64,000 nucleotides of DNA from Cyclobacteriaceae bacterium (GTDB lineage Bacteria > Bacteroidota > Bacteroidia > Cytophagales > Cyclobacteriaceae), in assembly GCA_019638275.1 (NCBI GenBank), contig JAHBUC010000001.1, positions 682,001 to 746,000 of the forward strand, in the 5' to 3' direction. Positions 1-9,442 of the stretch are shown piece after piece. Position numbers and translations under genes: made by a program. Within the stretch, counting starts at the first letter, position 1; every line of letters starts with the position of its first letter. The notes under the pieces are model-generated. The model did no database searches, was not told the origin of the DNA, and saw only the letters and a program-made list of their open reading frames with translations.

Positions 1-846
1 CAGGCCGAAAACGGTTGGCGATCTTTTTACATCCTCAATCAAAAGCATAAGACCATTGTTGGTGCCGTTCATGTTCATGCAAACGATCGGGTTGCGGTTA
101 GTCCGCTCAAGGCATCGTTTGGTTCTTTTGTGTGGAACGTTACGCTTCACGCTGAAATTTTATTTCGGTTTATTGGTTTTGTTGAGGATTCCTTAAAGGC
201 ATCCGGCATTGCAACCATTACGTACACCAATCCACCACTTGATTATCAGCCCGACCAGTTACAACTGCTTCAGGTATTGTTGAGCAATGCAGGTTATCGC
301 ATTCAAGTGGCAGAGGCGGGTGCAGTGATATCGGTTTCCAATGAATTACTCGAAACCAAAATGGATGATTGGGAGGTTCGTAAATTAAAACAGGCCCGTG
401 AAGCGGAATTTATATTTGCCGCGGCCACGGTAAACCCGGTAGATGAAGTTTTTCAGTTTATTCTTAATGCACGTAAAGAGAAAGGATACACCCTATCCAT
501 GACACAGGTGATGATGGAGCGTACGGTGGATGTATTTCCGGATCGGTTTGTTTTTTTTGAAGTGATGAAAGGATACGAGCGTGCTGCAGCAAGCATCGCC
601 ATTCGTGTTGCGGATGATATTTTATACAACTTTTATTCAGCACATCATTCCCGTTTTGATGCCTGGAGCCCGGTGGTGATGTTGATTGAGGGCATGTATG
701 GCTGGTGCCAGCAACAAGGAATCAAGCTGCTCGATTTGGGAACTTCAGCACTTGATAATCAACCCAACTTTTCGCTGCTTGATTTTAAGTTGCGCTTGGG
801 AGCACAGCCCACGGCTAAACTTACCTTTACCAAAGATTTGTCGTAA
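1..846 (+). CDS. GNAT/FemAB-like N-acyltransferase, 5'-truncated by the window edge
   Basis: The reading frame is open from base 1, so the protein begins upstream of the window; the GTG at 130 is internal. The visible part is about 281 residues. The segment SPLKASFGSF near the left edge and a C-terminal block containing LLDLGTSA and FKLRLGA match the Bacteroidota acetyltransferase-like family (two GNAT folds, BioF2/FemAB type) often found in polysaccharide loci. Such enzymes transfer acyl or aminoacyl groups from CoA or tRNA carriers to sugars or peptides; the substrate here is unknown. The next gene starts 2 bp after the stop, so it is probably co-transcribed with the glycosyltransferase. 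The family assignment rests on motif resemblance only. Confidence 0.65.
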   Translation, partial: QAENGWRSFYILNQKHKTIVGAVHVHANDRVAVSPLKASFGSFVWNVTLHAEILFRFIGFVEDSLKASGIATITYTNPPLDYQPDQLQLLQVLLSNAGYRIQVAEAGAVISVSNELLETKMDDWEVRKLKQAREAEFIFAAATVNPVDEVFQFILNARKEKGYTLSMTQVMMERTVDVFPDRFVFFEVMKGYERAAASIAIRVADDILYNFYSAHHSRFDAWSPVVMLIEGMYGWCQQQGIKLLDLGTSALDNQPNFSLLDFKLRLGAQPTAKLTFTKDLS

Positions 847-848
847 AC

Positions 849-1715
849 ATGGCTGCGCCTTTGGTTACTGTTATTTGCTTGTGTTATAACCAAAAACGTT
901 TTGTTCGTGAGGCAGTTGAATCGGTAATCAATCAATCTTACGCCCCTGTTCAGATTATTGTTGTAGATGATGCCAGTACCGATGGCAGCCGGGATTCGAT
1001 AAATCAACTTAAAATTCAATATCCCCAGCTCGAAGTATTGTTGCTGAACGAAAACATGGGAAATTGCCGCGCGTTCAATCGGGGATTGGCGCTGGCAAAA
1101 GGCGAATACATGATTGATCTTGCAGCCGATGATGTGTTGTTACCCGATCGAATAAAAATTGGGGTTGATGCCTTGCAGCAGGCTGGCGATGATTATGGGG
1201 TGCATTTTTGTGATGCTGAACTAATTGATGAAACGGGTGCTTTTGTAAATCATCATTCCGATAAGTATCCGCATCATACAATTCCACAAGGAGATATTTA
1301 CGAACAAGTGATCAAACGATATTTTATTTGTCCCCCAACAATTATGTTTCGAAGATCGGTTATGGATAAATTGGGTGGATATGATGAAACGCTGGCTTAT
1401 GAGGATTTTGATTTTTGGATTCGTTCTTCACGTCAATTCAAATACACGTATTCCCCGGAACCTTTGGTAAAGAAGCGTGTGGTTAAAAATAGCCTGGGGA
1501 GTAAGCAGGAAAAATTTTTCAACCGACATGCTGAGTCTACCTTTCGGGTTTGTAAAAAAATTCTTGATTTGAACCGAACGGCTGAAGAAAAAAAGGCGCT
1601 GACAAAAAGAATACGGTACGAGATAAAATTAAGCTTGCGTCTCTTGAATATTTGGCTGGCGATTAAATATTCTTCACTTTTGGTTTGTAACGTACGTAAG
1701 CGATATACTCACTAA
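849..1715 (+). CDS. Glycosyltransferase family 2
   Basis: This 288-residue cytosolic enzyme has the GT-A fold of family 2. It starts with the TVICLCYNQ strand, then the nucleotide-binding pair D40-D41 in VDDASTDGS, a metal-binding A93-D94-D95, and the acceptor-side YEDFDFWIR block. It should transfer a sugar from a nucleotide donor to a growing surface glycan; donor and acceptor cannot be read from sequence. There is no membrane segment, although the C-terminus is basic and may be peripheral. It follows the acyltransferase by 2 bp, and its TAA overlaps the ATG of the next gene (TAATG), which suggests a translationally coupled polysaccharide operon. Confidence 0.88.
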   Translation: MAAPLVTVICLCYNQKRFVREAVESVINQSYAPVQIIVVDDASTDGSRDSINQLKIQYPQLEVLLLNENMGNCRAFNRGLALAKGEYMIDLAADDVLLPDRIKIGVDALQQAGDDYGVHFCDAELIDETGAFVNHHSDKYPHHTIPQGDIYEQVIKRYFICPPTIMFRRSVMDKLGGYDETLAYEDFDFWIRSSRQFKYTYSPEPLVKKRVVKNSLGSKQEKFFNRHAESTFRVCKKILDLNRTAEEKKALTKRIRYEIKLSLRLLNIWLAIKYSSLLVCNVRKRYTH

Positions 1716-2539
1716 TGGAAAATCCCGGTCGCTGCTTGAATTGCAATACCCTGTTACAGGGTAATTTCTGCCACATATGTGGACAAAAAGTTATTGAGCA
1801 GAAAGAGCGAACGCTTAAGTATTTCATTATTCAGTTTTTTGGTGCAGCCTTTTTTCTCGAGAGCAGTTTTATCAAGAACCTATGGCGTTTGGTGTCTGCA
1901 CCAGGCCTGATGGCGCAAGACTTTGCAGAGGGAAGACGTAAAAGATGGATGGCGCCTTTTTCATTATTCTTACTGATCAACCTGATTTATTTCATTGTAA
2001 ACCCGCTAACAGATTTTAACCTTCCCCTGCACGATCATCTTTACTGGCATGATATTACGTATGGTCCGATGGCTGCCCGAATGGTTGAGAACAGAATCCA
2101 AAAACGTGAGATTACCGCTGAAGCATACGAACAAATGTTTAATGCCAAGACAATTAATCTGTCGAAGTCGATGATGGTGTTGAATGTACCGGTTATGGCT
2201 TTGTTCCTTTCTTTGGTATTCTTTCGGGATAAAAGGTTTTTTGCAGATCATTTTATCTATGCGCTGTATTTGTTTTCATTTTTCCTGCTCGTTTCTTGTC
2301 TATGGATTGGCTTGTTGAATGCATACCTTTGGACAGGACTTCCAGCTTATCAGTTCCTCCTGCCCATTGGTTTGCTTTTACTGACGTTGTATTATCTTGT
2401 GTTTTCGATCAGGCGATTTTATTATGTGAAAAGTTTTTTCTTGAATTTGCTGAGTGCTATCGGTGTGTTCGTAGCAATTGTACTCACAGTATATTTCTAC
2501 CGGTTTATTATGTTCATGGTTACGTTTGCTGCAACCTGA
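1715..2539 (+). CDS. DUF3667 zinc-ribbon membrane protein
   Basis: The N-terminus holds a four-cysteine zinc ribbon (C7, C10, C19, C22: CLNC and CHICGQK). About five hydrophobic segments follow from residue ~85 to the end. This layout matches DUF3667, a Bacteroidota family of unknown function. Its start overlaps the stop of the glycosyltransferase by one base, so it belongs to the same transcript and may have a role in surface glycan handling, which is inference from position only. It converges with rsgA with a 1-bp gap between the two stops. Confidence 0.8.
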   Translation: MENPGRCLNCNTLLQGNFCHICGQKVIEQKERTLKYFIIQFFGAAFFLESSFIKNLWRLVSAPGLMAQDFAEGRRKRWMAPFSLFLLINLIYFIVNPLTDFNLPLHDHLYWHDITYGPMAARMVENRIQKREITAEAYEQMFNAKTINLSKSMMVLNVPVMALFLSLVFFRDKRFFADHFIYALYLFSFFLLVSCLWIGLLNAYLWTGLPAYQFLLPIGLLLLTLYYLVFSIRRFYYVKSFFLNLLSAIGVFVAIVLTVYFYRFIMFMVTFAAT

Positions 2540-2540
2540 A

Positions 2541-3455
2541 TTATTTCCGATTATCTTCTCCGGAAAGCATGCTCAGGTAATTCACATACCGACTAACGGC
2601 AACCTCACCTTTTTCAACAGCTTCTTTTACGGCACACTTTGGTTCGTTGGCGTGCAGGCAACGATACCCGAATTTACATTCCGAGCGCAACGCGCGCATT
2701 TCAGGAAAGTGATCGGAGAGTTCTTCAGGTGAAATATTCACCAATCCCCACTCTTTAATCCCGGGTGTGTCAATAACAAATGTATGCTTGTCAAGCCTGA
2801 ACATCTCAGCAAAGGTGGTGGTATGGGTGCCTTTATCTGAAAAACCCGAAAGTTCACCGGTTGATTGCTGAATATCGGGTGAGAGTTTGTTCAGCAATGT
2901 TGATTTGCCTACCCCGGAATGACCTGCGATCAATGATATTTTGTTGGTCAGCAGTTTATGCACGGTGGAAACGTCATCGTTCAGCGCAGAAATTTTCAGG
3001 CACGTTATGCCAATTTTTTCGTACACAGAAATCAATTGATCTTGCAAGGCCGTACTTTCTTCATCCAACAAATCTTGTTTATTAAAAATAATGGCTTGTG
3101 GAATATCGTATGCTTCGGCTGTAATAAGAAACCGGTCGATGAAACCCGATGACGTTCGGGGAAGAATCAGGGTAACTACTAAAACCGCCTGGTCGATATT
3201 GGCTGCCAATACGTGTGAGTGCCCGGTTTTTTTGACGGATTGCCGGGGGATGTGATTTTTTCGTTCGTGGATAGTGGTGATGATTCCTTCGTTTTGCAGA
3301 TCATCCAATTCTACATAGTCACCAACAGCAACCGGGTTGCTTTCTTTATAACCCTCCAGCCTTAGCTTTCCCCGTGTCCGGCAAGGAATTATACGTCCAT
3401 CATCCAGGTACACATCGTACCATGAACCTGTAGAGCGCATCACTAATCCTTTCAT
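2541..3455 (-). CDS. rsgA: Small ribosomal subunit biogenesis GTPase RsgA
   Basis: RsgA is a circularly permuted GTPase that helps mature the 30S subunit. With the start at 3455 the protein has 304 residues. It carries an N-terminal OB-fold, then the G motifs in permuted order: NKQD (125-128, G4), GHSGVGKS (178-185, G1) and DTPG (229-232, G3). It ends with the zinc knuckle C260, C266, H268, C274. A longer frame reaches 3554, but those 33 extra residues do not resemble the family, while MKGLVMRSTGSWY is the usual N-terminus. The motif set is complete, so an active enzyme is expected. Confidence 0.95.
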   Translation of the reverse strand: MKGLVMRSTGSWYDVYLDDGRIIPCRTRGKLRLEGYKESNPVAVGDYVELDDLQNEGIITTIHERKNHIPRQSVKKTGHSHVLAANIDQAVLVVTLILPRTSSGFIDRFLITAEAYDIPQAIIFNKQDLLDEESTALQDQLISVYEKIGITCLKISALNDDVSTVHKLLTNKISLIAGHSGVGKSTLLNKLSPDIQQSTGELSGFSDKGTHTTTFAEMFRLDKHTFVIDTPGIKEWGLVNISPEELSDHFPEMRALRSECKFGYRCLHANEPKCAVKEAVEKGEVAVSRYVNYLSMLSGEDNRK

Positions 3456-3673
3456 GCTTAAGTATACGAATCCCGGCCAATGGTTTGTAGCGGTTTGGCC
3501 ATTTAATCTTATGTTCAGTAGCGTATCAACTACTTTCAAAACTAATAATTCCAAACTATTAATGCCCGACTACTCTGTTAAACCTTCAGGTTTACAAGCG
3601 GATTGATAGATTTTCAGACTTAATTTTCGGTTTAATGGTGGTTATGTTCCAACATTGTCTACAAATTTGGTTG

Positions 3674-3681
3674 TACTTTTG
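3674..3681 (+). promoter_or_regulatory. Candidate -7 promoter element (TACTTTTG)
   Basis: TACTTTTG fits the Bacteroidota -7 consensus TAnnTTTG and lies 34 bp before the ATG at 3716. A TTG at 3655-3657 is a possible -33 element, but the 16-bp spacing is shorter than the usual 19-20. This is a consensus match only. Confidence 0.4.
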
Positions 3682-3715
3682 CAGTTAGGCCTTATCCGTT
3701 TTGGGCATAAAACCA

Positions 3716-4657
3716 ATGAACAGCAACGTTGAAATTGATCTTGTATACCTTTGGGTAGATGGGAGTGATCCTAAATGGTTAAAGAAGAAGCAACTCATCA
3801 CCAATGCGCCTACCGACAATTCTGAAATGAATGCCGCAGGCCGGTATGCCAACAACGATGAATTACGATACTCATTACGTTCGGCTGAAAAATTTGCGCC
3901 CTGGATAAGAAACATTTATATCGTTACAGATGATCAAATACCTGATTGGTTGAATACAGCGAACCCAAGGGTTAAAGTAATTGATCATAAGGATATCATC
4001 CCTTCGGAAATTCTGCCGTTGTTCAATTCAAGTGTGATTGAATATTTCATCTACAAAATTCCAGGTTTATCGGAGCATTTTTTGTTTGCCAATGACGATA
4101 TGTTTTTCAATTCCCCCACTTCACCGGATTTCTTTTTTGCAGCGGATGGGTACCCGATTTTTCGGTTGAAGCGGTCCGTGCTGGGCAGGTGGCGCCATCG
4201 CTTGAAGGATCTGGTAAGAGGACTTGGGCAATACAGGAGGATGGTTGTTGATTCAATGGAGTTGGTCAATAAAAGGTTCGGCAAATATTATTCAGGCTTG
4301 CCTCATCATAACATTGATTCGTTCAGGAAATCGGATTACCGCATGGCAGTAGAAGAAGTTTTTAGCGAAAATGTTAAAAGGACACAAGTTAATCGCATAC
4401 GCAAATATGGCGACTTCCATCGGTCGGCTTTTACATACTATGCGCTTGCTATTGGACATGGGCATTTGAGGTATGTGAATCGGTCTGAGGCAATCCGGAT
4501 ACTGATTACCAGACGCGATTATGAAAAACGCCTGGACAAGTACAACCCTAAGCTTTTCTGTTTGAACGATACCCAGCGGGTTACCGACCAGGATAGGGCG
4601 CGGGTAAAGCCTTTTCTGGAGAAGCGCTTTCCGGTTAAATCGGCATTTGAAAAATAA
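3716..4657 (+). CDS. Stealth-family sugar-phosphate transferase
   Basis: Stealth proteins transfer hexose-1-phosphate to make phosphodiester-linked surface polysaccharides. This 313-residue protein shows conserved region 1 (IDLVYLWVDGSDP near residues 7-19) and conserved region 2 (NNDELRYSLRS, IYIVTDDQIP, then HFLFANDDMFF). A later block (GLPHHNIDSFRKS, then HRSAFTYYALAIGHG) looks like regions 3 and 4. A TTG in frame at 3701 would add five residues, but the ATG at 3716 fits the family better. It is probably part of the same capsule-related neighbourhood as the GT2 gene, though with its own promoter. The donor sugar cannot be told. Confidence 0.88.
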   Translation: MNSNVEIDLVYLWVDGSDPKWLKKKQLITNAPTDNSEMNAAGRYANNDELRYSLRSAEKFAPWIRNIYIVTDDQIPDWLNTANPRVKVIDHKDIIPSEILPLFNSSVIEYFIYKIPGLSEHFLFANDDMFFNSPTSPDFFFAADGYPIFRLKRSVLGRWRHRLKDLVRGLGQYRRMVVDSMELVNKRFGKYYSGLPHHNIDSFRKSDYRMAVEEVFSENVKRTQVNRIRKYGDFHRSAFTYYALAIGHGHLRYVNRSEAIRILITRRDYEKRLDKYNPKLFCLNDTQRVTDQDRARVKPFLEKRFPVKSAFEK

Positions 4658-4830
4658 AGGTCATACTAATGGGTTGTTTTAATGTGCTATCAGATTTAGG
4701 AAAGGGAACATTAAAACCCTGTTTCTCTTGCACTTTGAAAATAATTTTGAAAATTTTACAAGATTTGGTTTACCAAAAAACCAATTTCGGCATGTATCGG
4801 AATAATATTTGGAACTGAAACATAAAACCT

Positions 4831-5859
4831 ATGAATAAGCGCGTTAAAATTCTGTTTGTATTGATATTGGCAATAAGCAGCTCTATTTCATCATTTGCAC
4901 AAAATGAAGATGATCTTGTTCGGTTTTTGCAGGCAGGAAAGGAAGATGGTGGTAAATTGATTACAGCATACATCAATCCGTTTGTAGAGGGCTTTTCATA
5001 TGCATTAAATGGAGGCTGGTTTCATACCGCTAAGGTTCATAAGTTAGGAGGTTTCAATTTTAATTTTTCAGTTACCCCTGTATTTGTGCCTAAATCGAAA
5101 GACTTTTTTGATCCTGAAAGCTTGAACTTTAGTAATGATGTTACTTTTACCAACACGAGTAATCCAGGGAAAGCTCCCACCATCTTTGGTCCAAAAAACC
5201 AAACGACATACGCCATTGATGTAGATGAGGATGGTCAATCAGATGTTTCGTTTGACGGACCTCGGGGTTTAGGTATACGTGATGCAATTAAATTAGCGCC
5301 AGTGGGTACGCCCATGGCGCAGGTTGGTATCGGGTTAATCAAAGGAACTGACCTGACATTCAGAATAATTCCTAAATCAAAGTTAGGTAGTACAGAACTT
5401 AACCTTATTGGTTTTGGGCTTCGTCACGACATCAAGCAGCACATACCGGGTATCAAGATGTTGCCTTTTGATCTTTCAGTGATGGCTGGTTTTACAACCT
5501 TTAAGGGTGTTACTGATTTGTCAGGAGAATTTGACGGATCAAATCAAGAGGCTGTTTACAAGTTTAATGCATTCCTGTTCCAGGCATTGGTGTCAAAGAA
5601 GCTTGCGTTTGTTACGTTCTTTGGTGGTGTGGGTTACAATGGCATTAAAACTACAGCTGATATAAAAGGAACATATGAATTTCCTGTTAATGGTGTTGAG
5701 GCTACCATGACAAATCCATACTCAGCTACCTTTAAGAATAACAGCATGCGCATGGATGTAGGCATGCGGATTAACATACTGGCCTTTTACCTGTATGGCA
5801 ATTACAGCCTGCAGGAGTACAGTGCGGTTACCGCAGGTCTTGGATTTACGTTCCGCTAA
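4831..5859 (+). CDS. DUF6588 family exported protein
   Basis: The protein has 342 residues and a clear signal peptide, cleaved near residue 23 (SSFA before QNED). The mature N-terminus (LITAYINPFVEGFSYALNGG, then HKLGGFNFNFSVTP) matches the DUF6588 family of Bacteroidota, which is predicted to be a beta-rich outer-membrane or periplasmic protein. Alternating aromatic/hydrophobic strands and a terminal phenylalanine-arginine (GLGFTFR) suit a beta-barrel. Its function is unknown. The stop overlaps the stop of the convergent response regulator. About 170 bp of AT-rich leader precedes it, including a short TTGGTTT/AAACCAA hairpin around 4766-4785. Confidence 0.72.
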   Translation: MNKRVKILFVLILAISSSISSFAQNEDDLVRFLQAGKEDGGKLITAYINPFVEGFSYALNGGWFHTAKVHKLGGFNFNFSVTPVFVPKSKDFFDPESLNFSNDVTFTNTSNPGKAPTIFGPKNQTTYAIDVDEDGQSDVSFDGPRGLGIRDAIKLAPVGTPMAQVGIGLIKGTDLTFRIIPKSKLGSTELNLIGFGLRHDIKQHIPGIKMLPFDLSVMAGFTTFKGVTDLSGEFDGSNQEAVYKFNAFLFQALVSKKLAFVTFFGGVGYNGIKTTADIKGTYEFPVNGVEATMTNPYSATFKNNSMRMDVGMRINILAFYLYGNYSLQEYSAVTAGLGFTFR

Positions 5860-6257
5860 TTCAGTGGGGTAAATACTTTCTTGAAATTATCCAGCGAAAG
5901 CGGCTTTAACAGATAGTCGACTACCAGGGGATTTGACCGGGCACGGTTAATATCTTCAGGTGCAATGGAAGAACTTACCATAAAAATGGTAATCGGTTTT
6001 TTTAGTACAGGCTCAAGTCTTCGAAATTCGTCCAGAAACATCCAGCCGTCAATCACCGGCATGTTGATATCCAGAAAGAGAATATCGGGTAAAGCATTTT
6101 CATTGCCGGCATGCGCAGCAAGGAAATCCAACGCTTGTTGCCCGTTATAAAATTGATTGGTAACCCTGGCCAGGTTGGTGGATTGGATGATGCGGGTGGT
6201 GGTGAATTGAAAAATCTCGTCATCGTCAATCAGGGCTATGGTGGGCTGTTCAGGCAT
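5856..6257 (-). CDS. Single-domain response regulator (CheY-like)
   Basis: A stand-alone receiver domain of 133 residues. The acidic pocket is D11-D13, the phosphoacceptor is D63 (FLDINMP), the switch serine lies in MVSSS (94-98), and the conserved lysine is K118 (LLKPL). There is no output domain, so it must signal by protein contact or pass phosphate on. Its ATG overlaps the stop of the upstream histidine kinase (TAATG), so the two are almost certainly a cognate pair translated together. Confidence 0.92.
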   Translation of the reverse strand: MPEQPTIALIDDDEIFQFTTTRIIQSTNLARVTNQFYNGQQALDFLAAHAGNENALPDILFLDINMPVIDGWMFLDEFRRLEPVLKKPITIFMVSSSIAPEDINRARSNPLVVDYLLKPLSLDNFKKVFTPLN

Positions 6258-8311
6258 TAGCTTACTTTTCTTTTAAATTTTACAATAAAAGTTGAGCCAA
6301 CGCCTGCAGTGCTCTCAACGGAAATATTGCCCCCCATCGCCTCAATCTGATTTTTTACAAGAAACAACCCGATTCCACGCGCTTCCGGATGATGATGAAA
6401 TGTTTTTCGCATTTTAAAAATCTGATGTCCGTAACGTTCCAGGTTAATGCCCAGCCCATTATCAGAAACCCTAAGCGTGATAAAATCTTCTTCAGCAATC
6501 GACTCAACGCTTATTAACAACTGTTTTTTGCGATTGTTATACTTAAGTGAGTTGCTAAGCAAGTTAAGCAGAATGCTCTCCAGGTAAATGCCTGGAAAAT
6601 AAACTTCTGGCGCTCCTGAAAAATCGACTTTTACAACGGCATCAAGTTCCATGATTTTGCCTGAGAGCATGTTTTTAACTTGATTGAAAAGTGTGTCGAA
6701 CCGAATCAATTCACTTTCAATATCACGGTTTTGTTTGATTTTAAGTACTTCATTAAGCTCAGTGAGCGAGCCAAGAATAATTTCACCACTCTGCTTTAAT
6801 AAATTAAAATATTCAACACGTTCACCATCGGTCTTGGCTTGTTCGTATAAATTCACCAACGAAACAATGTTGCCTGCCGGTGAGCGCAGGTTATGAGAAA
6901 CAATTTGGGTAAATTCTTCCAGCTGATCGTTCTTGCGGGTGAGATCCTCAGCTAAATGCGTTAGCCTTATATTTTGTTCCCTGATTTTTTCTTCGGCAAG
7001 TTTGCGTTCAGTTATATCCCTGAATTCCGTTACCCGTATCATCTTTCCCCGATACGGTATTTGCCTTCCGTGAATTTCGAGGAAATAGCGACTGCCATCT
7101 TTTCTTACCCCCTCAACATCGTATGGTTTGTCGTAACCCTCCATAACATGCTTCTTCACCAAATCACGACATTCAGGCACAATCAGGTTAAAGCCATTCA
7201 TTCCGATCAGTTCTTCGTAGCGGTAACCGGTCAGGTCGCATAAGCCTTTGTTGCAGTCCAGTATAATACCTTGATCGTGTAAACCAATTCCACCATAAGA
7301 GGCTTCCTGCAGGGTGCGGAAACGCTGTTCGCTTTCGCTTATAGCTTCAATAAATTGTTTGCGTTCAATGGAGCCCGACAAGCTGGATGCAAATGACTGC
7401 AGAACCGAAAATTCAAGATCGGTCCAGTAGCGTGTCTGTTGGCAGTCATCAAATCCGATGAACCCCCAAAACGTATGTTTTACAAAGATGGGGAAGATGA
7501 TAACGGAAACAATATGCTGACTTTGTAATAAGACACGTAATGCATCTTCTTCGATTCGATTGGTAAGGGCGTGATAGGGTTTGTTGGCTTCGAGTAAATT
7601 ACGCCCGGGCATATCGGCTATGTTCAGGTGTTGCAACTCGGGATTATCAATCTGAGGCTCTGTTACACCAGAGTTCCATTCATAGCGTTGGCTTGTGGTT
7701 ACAACTGCACCATTAACGGCAGCATCGTTTTGGAAGATATACACGCGGTCCACCCGCATCATTTCGCCTAGTAGTTGCAGTATGGAGGGGACGGCTTTTT
7801 CCCAATCGGTATGTAGAATGAGTTCACTTGTAATTTGTGCAAGTGAGGTAAAAAGTTGATCGCGTTGTTTCAGCTCTGCATCCTTTTTCCTGCGTTCGGT
7901 TATGTCTTTCACCGTGCCGGTAAGGGAAAGTGCTTTGCCATAGGCATCGAAAAACACTTTTCCATTGCCTTCAATCCAGCGAACAGACCCATCGGGTGAG
8001 GTTACGCGATGTTCAACCGTAAAGTCAGCTTTATTTCTGATGGCCCGCGTGATGGTATCGGCTACCATGTTTCGGTCTTCTTCAACAATGCTGGTCAGGT
8101 AATTTTGGGCTTGTTTGTCGAACTTGTTTTTTAAACCGATAATCTGTTCAACATTATCCGATAAACGAACTTCGCCAGTCTGTAAATTCCACTCCCATAC
8201 GCCAATATTGGCAGCCTCCAGGGCATGATCCAGCCGGAACTGTTCCAATAGGGAATGGCCGTGGTGTGAAGGGTTATGGGTATCAGGCACAGTGCTCATA
8301 TTCAGTTGCAA
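6257..8311 (-). CDS. PAS-GAF-PAS hybrid-sensor histidine kinase (soluble)
   Basis: The 684-residue kinase has no signal peptide or membrane helix, so it senses a cytosolic cue. The order is PAS with PAC (about 28-143), GAF (about 155-320), a second PAS (about 330-440), a short coiled coil, a dimerisation domain with H473 (SHNLRSP), and an ATPase domain with N-box NLLSNSLKYNN and DNGLGI then GIGLFLVK. The SHNLRSP H-box is the variant common in Bacteroidota PAS kinases. It is coupled to the receiver protein by a one-base overlap and lies 54 bp after the permease gene. The ligand is not identifiable. Confidence 0.92.
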   Translation of the reverse strand: MQLNMSTVPDTHNPSHHGHSLLEQFRLDHALEAANIGVWEWNLQTGEVRLSDNVEQIIGLKNKFDKQAQNYLTSIVEEDRNMVADTITRAIRNKADFTVEHRVTSPDGSVRWIEGNGKVFFDAYGKALSLTGTVKDITERRKKDAELKQRDQLFTSLAQITSELILHTDWEKAVPSILQLLGEMMRVDRVYIFQNDAAVNGAVVTTSQRYEWNSGVTEPQIDNPELQHLNIADMPGRNLLEANKPYHALTNRIEEDALRVLLQSQHIVSVIIFPIFVKHTFWGFIGFDDCQQTRYWTDLEFSVLQSFASSLSGSIERKQFIEAISESEQRFRTLQEASYGGIGLHDQGIILDCNKGLCDLTGYRYEELIGMNGFNLIVPECRDLVKKHVMEGYDKPYDVEGVRKDGSRYFLEIHGRQIPYRGKMIRVTEFRDITERKLAEEKIREQNIRLTHLAEDLTRKNDQLEEFTQIVSHNLRSPAGNIVSLVNLYEQAKTDGERVEYFNLLKQSGEIILGSLTELNEVLKIKQNRDIESELIRFDTLFNQVKNMLSGKIMELDAVVKVDFSGAPEVYFPGIYLESILLNLLSNSLKYNNRKKQLLISVESIAEEDFITLRVSDNGLGINLERYGHQIFKMRKTFHHHPEARGIGLFLVKNQIEAMGGNISVESTAGVGSTFIVKFKRKVS

Positions 8312-8365
8312 AGAACTGATATAGAAGATTAAAAAAATCAGGGATTTTCAGGCAAAACCTACGTG

Positions 8366-9430
8366 TCAGGCAGGTTCAATTTCACCGGTTTCCGATAGCC
8401 AAATGGCAACAAATCGTGTTGATTCAAACCTGGAGAAGGTAATAAGCATAACAGATGTGATCGGAACGGATAGAAACATACCCAACACCCCCCATATTAT
8501 TCCCCAAAAGGTTAACGCCAGCATTACACCGAGCGGGCTCAGGTTCAACGTACGGCCCATTATTTTTGGTTCAAGTACATTACCCACCAGTAATTGTACA
8601 GACTGTATCACCAGGAAAACCCAGAAGAACATCAGGAAGGATTGAAACTGAAACATGGCGAAAGCTGCTGGTAAAAGTGTGGCCACAAATGAGCCAATGT
8701 ATGGGATGTAGTTCAACAAGAAAATGAGAAACGCCCAAAGAACCGGAAAGTCAACTTTAAACATTAACAGGATAACGTAGCTGAGTAAACCGGTAAGCAA
8801 ACTCATTTGTGTTTTTACGGAAATATATTTCCGGATGGCATCTGTTATTTCATCAATAACGGTATCAATTCTTTCCTTTTTTTCCGGATCAGCGCTAAAG
8901 GCGTGAAGTTTTTTGTAAAAGAATTTTTCCTCAACCAGCAAAAACGAAACGTAAATGACAATGACAATAATGTTGCCGGCAATGTTGGTGAGGCTATTGA
9001 GTAGCCCGGTAAGTATAGGTTGAGCGTTGAATTCCTGCAGACGACTTAAGGCGCGTTCCTGAATTTCATTAAATCCCTCCAACCGCTGCAACCCGGCAAT
9101 CATGGCTTTAAAGTTCTGCGCGTAGTCGGGCGATTTTTTAATGATGAGTTCAAGATTCAGTGTGATAAGTTCAAATATACCCACACAGATCAGCAGAATA
9201 ATAATGAAAGCCAAAGCGGTTAATAACCATTCGGGTAGTGACCGGTTCTTAATTTTTATTTTCGAAAGAAGCCTTCTCAGCTCATAGATGCTGTACCAGA
9301 TCATTACAGCGATTAACAGCGGCTGGAGAAAATTGCTGAAATAATTCAAACAGAAGATAGTGATTGCCAAAATGATAAACCAGGCGGCAACTCGTTCTGC
9401 TTTGAAGGTTGTTGGGTTGAGAGGATTCAT
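8366..9430 (-). CDS. AI-2E family (PerM-type) transporter
   Basis: A 354-residue integral inner-membrane protein with about eight hydrophobic helices and the family's long cytosolic or periplasmic central segment (about 80-215). The stretches FLLNYIPYIGSFVATLLPA and LEPKIMGRTLNLSPLGVMLAL are the characteristic conserved core and C-terminal loop. Members export small molecules such as autoinducer-2 or exchange ions; the substrate cannot be read here. It starts 12 bp downstream of the enoyl-CoA hydratase gene and lies 54 bp before the histidine kinase, so the four minus-strand genes from 10216 to 5856 may form one transcript. Confidence 0.88.
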   Translation of the reverse strand: MNPLNPTTFKAERVAAWFIILAITIFCLNYFSNFLQPLLIAVMIWYSIYELRRLLSKIKIKNRSLPEWLLTALAFIIILLICVGIFELITLNLELIIKKSPDYAQNFKAMIAGLQRLEGFNEIQERALSRLQEFNAQPILTGLLNSLTNIAGNIIVIVIYVSFLLVEEKFFYKKLHAFSADPEKKERIDTVIDEITDAIRKYISVKTQMSLLTGLLSYVILLMFKVDFPVLWAFLIFLLNYIPYIGSFVATLLPAAFAMFQFQSFLMFFWVFLVIQSVQLLVGNVLEPKIMGRTLNLSPLGVMLALTFWGIIWGVLGMFLSVPITSVMLITFSRFESTRFVAIWLSETGEIEPA

Positions 9431-9442
9431 ACTGGGTGAATG

